NCBI GenBank assembly: GCA_004556655.1
Contig: SFGF01000004.1
Coordinates: forward strand, 1 to 64,000
From: Lachnospiraceae bacterium
Lineage (GTDB): Bacteria; Bacillota; Clostridia; Lachnospirales; Lachnospiraceae
DNA length: 64,000 nucleotides
Direction: 5' to 3'
The notes beneath the pieces were generated by a model. It made no database searches and was not told the origin of the DNA. It saw only the letters and a program-made list of their open reading frames with translations. The position numbers were made by a program, and so were the translations under genes. Shown piece by piece: positions 53,244 to 61,805 of this stretch; the stretch's first letter is position 1; every line of letters begins with the position of its first letter.

Positions 53244-54032
53244 TTACCCTCCATACAGAGAAATAACAGAAGATGCTTTTTTCCATATAAGATTTCCTAC
53301 AATCCCCAGAAGCAGAGTCCAGATTATCTGCAGAATAATTTTCTGCATGGATTCTGACAAACTGAATGTACCGATAAAAATACTGCATGGAATATAAACA
53401 ATTCCCTGAAAGGGAAGATATTTTACTGCTTTTTGGAAAATCTCCGGAAACATGGCTAAAGGTATGATCGCACCTGAGAAGAAATTTGTCAGCACCTCTC
53501 TTGCTTTTGACACACCATAAGCATTGTCTGTATAAAAACATAGCATAGAAAAAATATATTGTATTCCAAACTTTATAACTTGTCCCAGCATAAATGAAAT
53601 CAAGAATAATATTATTCTGTTTATCGACAAATCATGCAGACCATTTGCACCTAAGTATAAAATACCAATAAACACGAAAGTGATACCGAATTCTGTCACT
53701 GCGTTTCCAAGCATTCTGAAAAACTGCATTTCCCTGTAAGATACTGGTTTTAATAAATCCAGGATTATATCTCCTTTTATAATTCTTTTTGCTGTCTGCA
53801 TTTCAAATCCGAAGGTGAATGTACTGTTACATAAATAAGCGACAAATACATATCTTCTCATCATTTCCCATGTATATCCTGCGACTGTATTCTGATATAT
53901 AAAAATGCTTTTCCATACATAATACAAAACGGCAGTCTGAATGAAATTAGCAAGCATGCCTGTAATCAGATTATTGCGATACGCGCATCCTTCCAGAAAA
54001 CCACACCTGATATATGCCCCGTATTTTTTCAT
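53244..54032 (-). CDS. ABC-2 family transporter permease
   Basis: A 262-residue protein with about six membrane helices, such as FIQTAVLYYVWKSIFIYQ and FGITFVFIGILYLGANGL. It matches the COG4587-type partner of the neighbouring permease. The ATG at 54032 overlaps the stop of the ATPase gene by four bases (ATGA) and has AGGAGG eight bases upstream. An earlier ATG at 54038 is too close to the ribosome site. Confidence 0.82.
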   Translation of the reverse strand: MKKYGAYIRCGFLEGCAYRNNLITGMLANFIQTAVLYYVWKSIFIYQNTVAGYTWEMMRRYVFVAYLCNSTFTFGFEMQTAKRIIKGDIILDLLKPVSYREMQFFRMLGNAVTEFGITFVFIGILYLGANGLHDLSINRIILFLISFMLGQVIKFGIQYIFSMLCFYTDNAYGVSKAREVLTNFFSGAIIPLAMFPEIFQKAVKYLPFQGIVYIPCSIFIGTFSLSESMQKIILQIIWTLLLGIVGNLIWKKASSVISLYGG

Positions 54033-54835
54033 CCGCATTTCCTCCTGTTAAACAGTTGAATCACGATTTCTTCCAATGTCATGCCTTTCGGATATTGATC
54101 AAAGATTTTCTCCATACTGTCATCAAACAATATTTCACCTTTTTCCAATATAATCAACCTTTTACAGAGTGATTCCAGATCATTCAAATCATGGCTTGTC
54201 AGTATAATAGTTGTATGCTTTTCCTGATTTATATGCTTCAGGAATTGATAAATACTTTGCTTAACCGCAACATCCAGACCTATCGTCGGCTCGTCCAGAA
54301 AAAGAATCGGAGGCTCATGCAATAAAGCTGCTGCCATATCTGCTCGTACTCTTTGCCCCAAAGAAAGCTTTCTGGCGGGCTGATGAAGGAATTCGTCAAG
54401 TTCCAGGATTTCCTTGAACTGACCCATATTTTTCTCATACGTTTCATCTGGTATCTCATAAATGCTTTTCAGCAGCCGAAAGGTCTCTATAACCGGGATA
54501 TCCCACCATAATTGTGTCTTCTGCCCAAATACAACGCCTATCTGCCGTGCATTTTCCATCCGGTTCTGAAAAGGATCCGTGCCTCTGATATACACAGTAC
54601 CGCCTGAGGGCTTCATAATTCCTGTCAGCATTTTTATCGTTGTAGATTTTCCTGCACCGTTTGCCCCGAGAAATGCCACACTTTCACCTTCCTTAATTGA
54701 AAATGAGATTCCATTCACAGCTTTCTTTATTGTATATGTGGGATGAATGAAGGACTTCAGATTTCCCATGAAACCTTCCTCCTTTTCTGCAGTTTTATAT
54801 ACTTTTTTTAGATTTTTTATTTCAATCTGTGCCAT
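54029..54835 (-). CDS. ABC transporter ATP-binding protein (COG4586 type)
   Basis: A 268-residue ATPase. Walker A is GANGAGKST, the Q-loop FGQKTQLWWDIP has the WWD feature of this subfamily, the signature is LSLGQRVRADMAAALLHEP, Walker B LFLDEPTIGLD, and the switch histidine is in LTSHD. It is the first gene of the three-gene exporter and drives the two permeases. A large palindrome lies just upstream, facing the divergent AraC gene. Confidence 0.93.
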   Translation of the reverse strand: MAQIEIKNLKKVYKTAEKEEGFMGNLKSFIHPTYTIKKAVNGISFSIKEGESVAFLGANGAGKSTTIKMLTGIMKPSGGTVYIRGTDPFQNRMENARQIGVVFGQKTQLWWDIPVIETFRLLKSIYEIPDETYEKNMGQFKEILELDEFLHQPARKLSLGQRVRADMAAALLHEPPILFLDEPTIGLDVAVKQSIYQFLKHINQEKHTTIILTSHDLNDLESLCKRLIILEKGEILFDDSMEKIFDQYPKGMTLEEIVIQLFNRRKCG

Positions 54836-54856
54836 ACTGCCATCTCCCTCTGCTTG

Positions 54857-54882
54857 TTTTGCTATAAAATACTATAGCAAAA
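54857..54882. promoter_or_regulatory. Palindrome between ABC exporter and AraC genes
   Basis: Perfect 10-base arms TTTTGCTATA and TATAGCAAAA flank AAATAC. It lies 21 bases before the ATPase ATG on one side and 126 bases before the AraC start on the other. It includes a possible -10 (TATAGT) for the exporter, so a bound regulator would block it. An mRNA hairpin is the alternative. Confidence 0.5.
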
Positions 54883-55008
54883 CCATTTTATAAATAACAT
54901 ATGTTTTCCTAATATGTTTTTATCAAAATCTAAGAAGTGTTTTTCAGCATGTCGATTATTTTTTTATTACGTGGTAGACTGTATATACAGGAGGGAGGCA
55001 CTCATAAA

Positions 55009-55902
55009 ATGATAGGAAATCGTGATTTAATCATTCACAGAACACTTGACATTCCATTGTCCATACAATTTAATCACTGCGGAATACAGGAATGTATTCC
55101 AGGATATCACTATGGTTTCACCATGCGCCCTTATCATCTGATTCATTTTGTATTAGAGGGCAGCGGTACATTTCAGATCAATGATACTACTTACGACATC
55201 CACGCCGGACAGGCTTTTTATATTCCAGCTGGTTCCTCCGGATACTATCATTCCTCTGTGGAAAATCCATGGAAATATTCCTGGATCGGTTTTTTTGCAG
55301 ATTCCCGGAATCCTTTTATAAAAACACTTTTTCAGGATTCCTTTGTCATCAACATCAAAACTCCATTAAACGAGCTGGAACAGCTTTTACTCTCTGTCAT
55401 CGCAGTTACAGATCAACGGGCAGACAGTATTTCCAGCTACCGAAAGGTTGATTTTCCAGGAGAGCAATTTGTTCCGATTACCACTGAGATGCAGTGTCTG
55501 GAAGCTAACAGCAAGATGCTTCATTTATTTTCTGTACTTCTAAAAAATAACAACCAAACGCTTCCTTCTTCCTGTAAGGAACAGAATTATGCATCCGAAG
55601 CAAAAGCTTATATTGATGCCTACTACTGTGAACCTCTGCTTATTCAGGATGTTGCAAATGCTCTGCATATTCATCCAAATTATCTTTCATCCTGTTTTAA
55701 AAAAGTCTATCATCAGACGCCAAAAGCGTATTTGAATTCTATGCGTATGGAACGGGCCTGTATGCTGCTTTTACAGACAGATTACCCTGTGTCTGTCATT
55801 GCTTCTGCAGTTGGATTTTCAAATGCTTTTCAATTCTCCGGAATGTTTAAAAAGTATTTTCATGTGTCTCCCGCAAATTTTCGTAAAAGCAAGCAGACGT
55901 AA
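55009..55902 (+). CDS. AraC-family transcriptional regulator
   Basis: A 297-residue regulator. The N-terminal AraC-type cupin domain has HLIHFVLEGSGTFQIND, FYIPAGSSGYYHSS and WKYSWIGFFAD. The DNA-binding domain has LLIQDVANALHIHPNYLSSCFKK and VSVIASAVGFSNAFQFSGMFKK, ending SPANFRKS. GGAGG precedes the ATG at 55009, while the open frame from 54937 has no ribosome site. It is divergent from the ABC exporter, its likely target (inference from arrangement). Confidence 0.9.
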   Translation: MIGNRDLIIHRTLDIPLSIQFNHCGIQECIPGYHYGFTMRPYHLIHFVLEGSGTFQINDTTYDIHAGQAFYIPAGSSGYYHSSVENPWKYSWIGFFADSRNPFIKTLFQDSFVINIKTPLNELEQLLLSVIAVTDQRADSISSYRKVDFPGEQFVPITTEMQCLEANSKMLHLFSVLLKNNNQTLPSSCKEQNYASEAKAYIDAYYCEPLLIQDVANALHIHPNYLSSCFKKVYHQTPKAYLNSMRMERACMLLLQTDYPVSVIASAVGFSNAFQFSGMFKKYFHVSPANFRKSKQT

Positions 55903-55903
55903 A

Positions 55904-55935
55904 ACGGGATATGTCTTTTCTGCGACATATCCCGT
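55904..55935 (+). terminator. Terminator after the AraC gene
   Basis: ACGGGATATGTC and GACATATCCCGT form a perfect 12-base stem with an 8-base loop, starting two bases after the stop. The 3' side is only moderately T-rich (GTATTTGT). Confidence 0.7.
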
Positions 55936-55994
55936 GTATTTGTAAGAAAATCATAAAGCAACAAATATTTGATCCTAAAATCAGTTACAGCAGT

Positions 55995-56344
55995 CTTATC
56001 CCAATAACTCCATTTCATCATTCATTTTGACAAATCCATACTTTTTATATAATGGTTTTCCCATTCATAATATACGCTTTTTTTCCTGTTGAATTATGAA
56101 ATGTAGGCATTACCTGGACCAAACTAACACCACCCGTCCCGACAACCTCATCATTATCAAACACTAAATAAGCAATATGCGTTTCTTCATCCAGTGCCTT
56201 TTTATAATAATCATAAGATTGTTTTTTCACTTCCGACATATCAACTTCATCTGATAATTTATTAGCCGCTCTTAGTACGATAATTCTCGTCTCTGTTAAT
56301 AGCTCCAAATCATCAACTGTAGCTCTTCTATATACTAATTCCAT
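55995..56344 (-). pseudogene. GNAT acetyltransferase with internal deletion
   Basis: The N-terminal half reads as a normal GNAT protein: YRRATVDDLELLTETR, then DNDEVVGTGGVSLVQVMP and GKKAYIMN. Immediately after this the frame stops (GKTII-stop at 56045). In another frame the same bases encode GKPLYKKYGFVKMNDEMELLG to 55995, which is the C-terminal signature of such enzymes. The acetyl-CoA-binding segment that normally lies between (about 45-50 residues, with RxxGxA) is missing. So this is a remnant with a frame-shifting deletion and should be inactive. Confidence 0.8.
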
Positions 56345-56394
56345 AATAACAAATATCCGTTCCTGTACACTGCCTCTCAGACTTTACTCATCTT

Positions 56395-57387
56395 TCAGGC
56401 TTCCAAATATTTTTTCAGTTCCTCTTCTTTCATATTCAGGCGCTTCGCCGCCTCTTCAATTGGCAATAAACCATCTTTTACCAATTCTATATAGCTTTTA
56501 AGCCGTCCTTCCTGAAGACCGACTTTCTTTCCTTCTTGGATTCCAGCCTGCCTGCCTTCTTGGATTCCAGCTTGCCTGCCTTCCTGTATCCCACGCTGCA
56601 GAATTGTTTTTGCTTCATATTCAAGAATCTTTCCACCCATTATGGACGTCACTTCCTTCCTGACTTTTGCGTACTTCAACGCTATCTGTTCCATGACTTT
56701 ATTTGACATATCCACTAACGTACATTTTATGTACTCACTTATTTCTCCATCTTTACATAGATTTTCTAATCGATTTCTGATCTGTACATATTCCATTTTC
56801 ATCTCAGTTAGCTTTTCATTGTCTCTCTCATATTCAGGAAACCGACTTTCATACGTAAAAATATAAAACGGAATCAGTAACAGCAGTTTCTTGTCAAATA
56901 GCTCTTCAATCGTATACTTTTGTGTCTTTAGCACCGGTATCTCGTATGTGATCATTCCTCCCGGTGTTATTATCTCTACTGTCATTGCATCCGGTGTGGT
57001 TCTTGTATGACGGAGATATATCACTGCGGAGCCGGGAAATGTGACCGTCAATCGATTTTCCTTAATTTCTCCATGATCCAGTGCGATCTGCGAATCATAC
57101 TCAAACATACGGATTACCATACTGTGATCTGCCGTGCATTGACATTCTATGTGGTATGTTTTTCTTGTGCTCCCATAAATTTCAAAACAGGAATCCGTTA
57201 TTTTCTCTTTTGTATCTGTACCCTGTCGGTTCATAAAGTGTTCATTCGGCAGAAAACTAATCTCTTCCTCTCCGGTATAGTGTTCCCCGAAAACTTCATT
57301 TACTACAGGAATTATCAGTTCGGTACAATCATTGATCAAGGTGCGAAACACATCATCATAAGGTGTTCCGGTATTGATTTTTTCCAT
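56395..57387 (-). CDS. Rpn-family recombination-promoting nuclease (PD-(D/E)XK)
   Basis: A 330-residue protein of the PF12784 type. The N-terminal GTPYDDVFRTLIND and the nuclease core, with D65 in KITDSCFEIYG and the ECQ motif at 81-83 in YHIECQC, fit the PD-(D/E)XK fold. Residues 266-297 are four 8-residue repeats (GIQEGRQA twice, then GIQEGKKV, GLQEGRLK), a typical Rpn tail whose length varies. Such enzymes can mobilise DNA or act in phage defence. It stands alone, behind a palindrome at 57491-57513. Confidence 0.85.
   Translation of the reverse strand: MEKINTGTPYDDVFRTLINDCTELIIPVVNEVFGEHYTGEEEISFLPNEHFMNRQGTDTKEKITDSCFEIYGSTRKTYHIECQCTADHSMVIRMFEYDSQIALDHGEIKENRLTVTFPGSAVIYLRHTRTTPDAMTVEIITPGGMITYEIPVLKTQKYTIEELFDKKLLLLIPFYIFTYESRFPEYERDNEKLTEMKMEYVQIRNRLENLCKDGEISEYIKCTLVDMSNKVMEQIALKYAKVRKEVTSIMGGKILEYEAKTILQRGIQEGRQAGIQEGRQAGIQEGKKVGLQEGRLKSYIELVKDGLLPIEEAAKRLNMKEEELKKYLEA
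56497..56592 (-). repeat. In-frame 24-base tandem repeats in the Rpn gene
   Basis: Four 24-base units encode eight residues each. The second and third units agree almost perfectly over GGAATCCAAGAAGG; the outer two have diverged. Unit number could change by slippage or recombination while keeping the frame. Confidence 0.8.
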
Positions 57388-57490
57388 TGTCCCTCTTCTT
57401 TCTCCTTAAGGAGTAAAAGGACTGATACTCAGCGTACAGAAAACGAATCTCTGTTATATTATCATCATATCAGATAAATAAATAATTTTC

Positions 57491-57513
57491 CAGTGATATA
57501 AATCATATCACTG
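57491..57513. repeat. Palindrome upstream of the Rpn gene
   Basis: Arms CAGTGATAT and ATATCACTG with a 5-base spacer, about 105 bases before the Rpn start and 117 bases after the amidohydrolase stop. No T-tract follows on either strand, so an operator is more likely than a terminator. Confidence 0.45.
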
Positions 57514-57630
57514 AACATTTGATTGCCACATTGTAATCCTTTGTTAAATCCATTGTGGGTCTATGGAAAATAAATTACTGAAATAACCCTCTTTAATGAT
57601 AAATATGAGCTAAATATAGGATTTATCCCG

Positions 57631-58518
57631 TTAAAATTTTCTCTTTAACAATCTATCCCCTTGGGAAATGATTTCTTCCCAATGGGGCCACTGTTCCTCC
57701 AGCACTTTCTGAAACACCTGGTATTCATCCATCAGCCCCTGACCATGCAGTACTCGATAGGCCCCAGCATCGCTTCCCAGTGCCAATTTTACACCAAGTT
57801 CAAAAGCTCGATGAAGATTTTTCTGCTGTCCTTCCCAGATTTTCTCAACCACATGCTCCGGGAATCTGCCATCTCCCAGCAGGTTCTTCACTGTTACGAT
57901 CGTCGGCACCCAGATAGTTTCGCTGGAAGCCAATGCCTGCAGAGCGTCATCATCGCAGAAATTTCCATGTTCAATGCTGTCCACTCCGGCAAGGGCAGCA
58001 GCTCGCACTGCTCTGCTTCCGTTTGTATGAGCCATAACAGCAAATCCCTCTTCATGAGCGATATGAATCAATTCTCTGATTTCCTCATCCGGCAGAGAAC
58101 TTTCTGTCAATCCTCCCCTGTCAAAGTCCATGATTCCGGATATCATGATTTTTACAAAATGACCGCCCTGTTCTCTCAGTTCCTGAATCAGTTTACGGTA
58201 ATCTTTCATATTTTCATATGCTTTCCCCACGATTCCGCCATAATGACCTTTTTTATGAATGGCAAATACCGGTGTCCGATAAGTAATCCCATATTCCGGT
58301 GCAATCTCCATCGTTCTCTTTGATGTCCCATAAATATCACCGCCGTCCCGCAGCCAGGTAATGCCCCGTCTGCGGTATTCTTCCAGATTTTTACGGATCA
58401 CTTCCTCATTTACACCATTTATCTGATCACGCACAGCCTGACGGTAATCCACCCCGTTCATAAAAATATGCATATGTGCCTCCCCATATGGAAATTGCAC
58501 GTCAGATAACTTACACAT
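57631..58518 (-). CDS. Amidohydrolase-superfamily protein in the cobalamin cluster
   Basis: A 295-residue metal-dependent hydrolase. The ligands appear in order: EAHMHIF (two histidines), HFVKIMISG (bridging lysine), VMAHTNG, IEHGNF and the catalytic aspartate in LGSDAGAYR. The fold is a TIM barrel without the usual N-terminal beta sandwich, making it short. It lies 29 bases after cbiC as the last gene of the late-corrin run. No cobalamin step in textbooks requires such an enzyme; a salvage or side-chain amide hydrolysis role is possible but unproven. Confidence 0.8.
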   Translation of the reverse strand: MCKLSDVQFPYGEAHMHIFMNGVDYRQAVRDQINGVNEEVIRKNLEEYRRRGITWLRDGGDIYGTSKRTMEIAPEYGITYRTPVFAIHKKGHYGGIVGKAYENMKDYRKLIQELREQGGHFVKIMISGIMDFDRGGLTESSLPDEEIRELIHIAHEEGFAVMAHTNGSRAVRAAALAGVDSIEHGNFCDDDALQALASSETIWVPTIVTVKNLLGDGRFPEHVVEKIWEGQQKNLHRAFELGVKLALGSDAGAYRVLHGQGLMDEYQVFQKVLEEQWPHWEEIISQGDRLLKRKF

Positions 58519-58547
58519 TCTCTCAGCACCTTCTTATACAAAGAAAA

Positions 58548-59189
58548 TCATTCTCGATTGTCATCGATCATGTACAGCAATGCATTGCAGATACAGGCAG
58601 CAATATTACTTCCGCCTTTTCTTCCTCTTGCCACGATATATGGTACATCCGTCTCCATGATCAATTCCTTTGACTGAACTACATTTACAAATCCTACAGG
58701 CACACCGATGATCAGTGCCGGATTGATCTTTCCTTCCTGAATCAGTTCATACAGACGCACCAGCGCAGTGGGAGCATTGCCGATGGCAAAAATCATCGGT
58801 TTATTCATAGCTGCTGCCTTATCCATACTGGCTGTGGCACGGGTTGTTCCATTTTCTTTTGCAGTCTTTGCCACATCTTCATCTGACATAAAGCAGTAAA
58901 CTTCACCGCCATATTTTGCCAGTGCTTTTTTATTGATACCGGAACGACCCATCTGTGTGTCTGTTACAATGCAGGCACCGTTTTTGATGGCTTCGATTGC
59001 TTTCTCCACCACTCCTTCTGAAAAGCAAAGATTGTCTGCATAATCAAAGTCTGCACTGGTATGAATACAGCGCTTAATGATCAATTCTTTGTCTGTATCC
59101 AGTTTTCTGTCTCCCAGTTCTTCCGTGATAATCTCAAAACTTCTTCTCTCAATATCCCTTGGTCTCACATTTTCCAGCTCTATTTTCAT
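58548..59189 (-). CDS. cbiC: Cobalt-precorrin-8 methylmutase
   Basis: Moves a methyl group from C-11 to C-12 to give cobyrinic acid. The protein has 213 residues. The catalytic histidine is in KRCIHTSADFDYADN, followed by IVTDTQMGRSGI, FAIGNAPTAL and GVPVGFVNVVQSKE, all CbiC/CobH signatures. It lies 34 bases after cbiP. The other ring methylases (cbiE-L, cbiT) are not in this window and may be encoded further away. Confidence 0.96.
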   Translation of the reverse strand: MKIELENVRPRDIERRSFEIITEELGDRKLDTDKELIIKRCIHTSADFDYADNLCFSEGVVEKAIEAIKNGACIVTDTQMGRSGINKKALAKYGGEVYCFMSDEDVAKTAKENGTTRATASMDKAAAMNKPMIFAIGNAPTALVRLYELIQEGKINPALIIGVPVGFVNVVQSKELIMETDVPYIVARGRKGGSNIAACICNALLYMIDDNRE

Positions 59190-59223
59190 AATTCTTCTCC
59201 TTTCACGGGTTTCAAAACTTTAG

Positions 59224-60747
59224 TCATGCCAAGTCCCGGATGCCCTCTTCCAGTATTTCATAAATCCGTTTCATATCCAAATGTTCCCGAAGGGCTGCTG
59301 CCAGTATATCATACTGCGTTTCCTTGAATTCCTGGAAATCCACACCGGTTATCTCTTCGGTATTGATTCCTTTTTTTCTTCCCAAGGCTTTCACGATTGC
59401 TTTTGCAACTTCCTCTTTATCGAAAACCCCATGTACATAAGTTCCATACACATTTTTTCTGTATGCACCGTCCACTTTTTTCTCACGGGTAGCCGCATGA
59501 TCACTGATATTTGTGAGAGAATGTGCATCGTCTTTCAATCGGCTGACACCCATATGAATCTCGTATCCTTCCAGAACTGCACCGGAAAGTTCTGCAAGAT
59601 CTCCTTCAACTGTTTCAAAGCATCCACTCACTCTTGTTCTTGTTTTTCCGGACTCAAACACCGTATCCATAGGCAGAAGCCCCATTCCTTTCATAGAACC
59701 ACCTGCTTCCACACCGTCGGGATCTGATAGGGTCTCGCCCAGCATCTGATATCCACCACAAACCCCAAAAATAACTTTACCTCTGGCTGCCTGTTTCAGG
59801 ATCGCTGCTTCCATACCACTTTCCCGCATCCACTGCAGATCTTCCATGGTATTTTTCGTTCCCGGAAGTATGATCATATCCGGATCTTTCAGTTCATGTA
59901 CATGCTTTACATATCTCAGAGAAACTCCCGGCATACTCTCAAAAGGATTAAAATCCGTAAAATTTGAAATTCTCAGCACACGGATAACCGCGATATCAAT
60001 CACTCCTATTTCCTGCCTGTTATCAAATCGTTCTGTCAGACTGTCCTCATCTTCCACTTCAATATCCAGATACGGAGCAACACCAACTACCGGAATCCCA
60101 CTTTTTTCTTCCAGCATCTCAACTCCCGGATCCAGAATTGACTTATCCCCCCGAAACTTATTGATGATCAGTCCCTTTACCATGGATTTCTCATCCTCTT
60201 CCAGAAGCATTACTGTACCGATCAGCTGTGCAAATACACCACCTCTGTCGATATCTCCCACCAGAAGCACCGGAGCTTTGGCCATCTTTGCCATTCCCAT
60301 ATTAACAATATCTTCCTGCTTCAGATTAATCTCCGCCGGACTTCCCGCTCCTTCAATCACTATGATATCATTTTCTTCGGCAAGTTTATTATAAGCTTTC
60401 ATAATATCCGGGATCAGTTTATGTTTGTATTGAAAATAGTCACGGGCATTCATATTTCCCAGAACTTCCCCGTTTACAATCACCTGACTTCCCACATCAT
60501 TGGTAGGTTTTAGCAAAATAGGATTCATCAGAACAGACGGTTTGATTCCGGCTGCTTCAGCCTGCATTACCTGTGCACGTCCCATCTCAAGACCTTCCTC
60601 TGTGATAAACGAATTCAATGCCATATTCTGTGATTTAAATGGCGCCACCCGGTAACCGTCCTGCTTAAATATACGACATAAGCCTGCAGCCAGTAAACTC
60701 TTCCCTGCATTCGACATGGTGCCCTGAATCATAATTGCCTTTGCCAT
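59224..60747 (-). CDS. cbiP: Cobyric acid synthase
   Basis: Amidates four side chains of adenosylcobyrinic acid diamide with glutamine and ATP. The protein has 507 residues. The N-terminal P-loop IQGTMSNAGKS and IVIEGAGSPAEINL belong to the synthetase domain, VLLVGDIDRGGVFA follows, and the glutaminase half has FGVCGGYQMLG with the nucleophilic cysteine and GTYVHGVFD with the histidine. The ATG at 60747 has GAGGGA upstream. Also named cobQ. Confidence 0.97.
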   Translation of the reverse strand: MAKAIMIQGTMSNAGKSLLAAGLCRIFKQDGYRVAPFKSQNMALNSFITEEGLEMGRAQVMQAEAAGIKPSVLMNPILLKPTNDVGSQVIVNGEVLGNMNARDYFQYKHKLIPDIMKAYNKLAEENDIIVIEGAGSPAEINLKQEDIVNMGMAKMAKAPVLLVGDIDRGGVFAQLIGTVMLLEEDEKSMVKGLIINKFRGDKSILDPGVEMLEEKSGIPVVGVAPYLDIEVEDEDSLTERFDNRQEIGVIDIAVIRVLRISNFTDFNPFESMPGVSLRYVKHVHELKDPDMIILPGTKNTMEDLQWMRESGMEAAILKQAARGKVIFGVCGGYQMLGETLSDPDGVEAGGSMKGMGLLPMDTVFESGKTRTRVSGCFETVEGDLAELSGAVLEGYEIHMGVSRLKDDAHSLTNISDHAATREKKVDGAYRKNVYGTYVHGVFDKEEVAKAIVKALGRKKGINTEEITGVDFQEFKETQYDILAAALREHLDMKRIYEILEEGIRDLA

Positions 60748-60749
60748 TG

Positions 60750-61790
60750 TCATTCCCTCACTTTCCGGATTGCATCCAATAATTTCTCATTTTCTTCATG
60801 TGTCCTCACAGCGATCCGATAATACCCTGCGCTCAGCCCCGGATAATTGCTGCAGTCCCGGATCATCACCTTTTCTTCCAGAAGCTTTCGATGAAGCTCC
60901 GGATCCGCTTTAAAGAAAATATAATTTGCCTGAGAATCATAGACATAATATCCTATTTTCCCAAGCTCCTGTATGAAATATCTTCTTTCTTTTTCTATCA
61001 AATCGATAGCTTTTTTTACATACTCTTTTTCTCTAAGTGCCGCAATACCTGCTTCCTGAGCCGGAATCGACACATTCCATGGCTGAAGATGCTGCTCCAT
61101 CTGATCAAGAAATGCTTCCTCTGCACAAATTCCATAACCGAGACGAAGCCCTGCCATTGCATAAATTTTAGTAAATGCTTTTAAAATAAAAAGTTTTCTT
61201 CCCGGCTCCAGAGTTCCCTTTAATGTATGAGTTTCGGAATATTTCACAAAATCGAGAAAACACTCGTCAACTACCAGCCAGATTTCTTTTTTCCGACAGA
61301 TCTCCACAATCTGATCAAGAAGTATCCCGTCAATCAAAAGCCCTGTAGGGTTGTTGGGGTTACACAGAAAAAAGATATCCAGATCCTCTGTCAGATGATC
61401 AAGAATCTCCGTTCCCATGCGAAAACCATTCTCTTCTTTGAGTTTTTCATAAAGGATCTCACAACCCACACCTTTTAATGCCTGTTCGTATTCTGCAAAG
61501 GTAGGCGCCGGTATCAGTGCTTTTTTGGGTTTTAGGGTCTGTGCCAGGACAAAGATAAGTTCTGCTGCACCATTTCCACAGATCAGCCACTTTTCCGGAA
61601 CCTGTTCATATTCTGAAAGTGCCTTTTTCAGTCGTTCCTGATGTGCATCCGGATAATGTGCGACCTGCAGCATACTGTCCTGCGCCGCACGTATTACAGC
61701 TTCAGGAGTTCCCAGCGGATTTATATTTGCGGAAAAATCCATAACCTGCGGATAACGGTAGACATCGCCGCCATGAACATATTTTTTCAT
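60750..61790 (-). CDS. cobD: Threonine-phosphate decarboxylase
   Basis: A 346-residue PLP enzyme related to histidinol-phosphate aminotransferase that makes (R)-1-amino-2-propanol phosphate, the lower-loop linker. MDFSANINPLGTPE is the CobD signature. CNPNNPTGLL, DECFLDF and the PLP lysine in LKAFTKIYAMAGLRLGYG follow. The ATG at 61790 has GGAG at good spacing. It lies between cbiB and cbiP with minimal spacing. Confidence 0.95.
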   Translation of the reverse strand: MKKYVHGGDVYRYPQVMDFSANINPLGTPEAVIRAAQDSMLQVAHYPDAHQERLKKALSEYEQVPEKWLICGNGAAELIFVLAQTLKPKKALIPAPTFAEYEQALKGVGCEILYEKLKEENGFRMGTEILDHLTEDLDIFFLCNPNNPTGLLIDGILLDQIVEICRKKEIWLVVDECFLDFVKYSETHTLKGTLEPGRKLFILKAFTKIYAMAGLRLGYGICAEEAFLDQMEQHLQPWNVSIPAQEAGIAALREKEYVKKAIDLIEKERRYFIQELGKIGYYVYDSQANYIFFKADPELHRKLLEEKVMIRDCSNYPGLSAGYYRIAVRTHEENEKLLDAIRKVRE

Positions 61791-61805
61791 AATAATCTCC
61801 ATTCC

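Noticed and set aside
56395..57387. Rpn gene as an insertion sequence
   Set aside because: No terminal inverted repeats or target-site duplications were found around it; Rpn genes are usually stand-alone.
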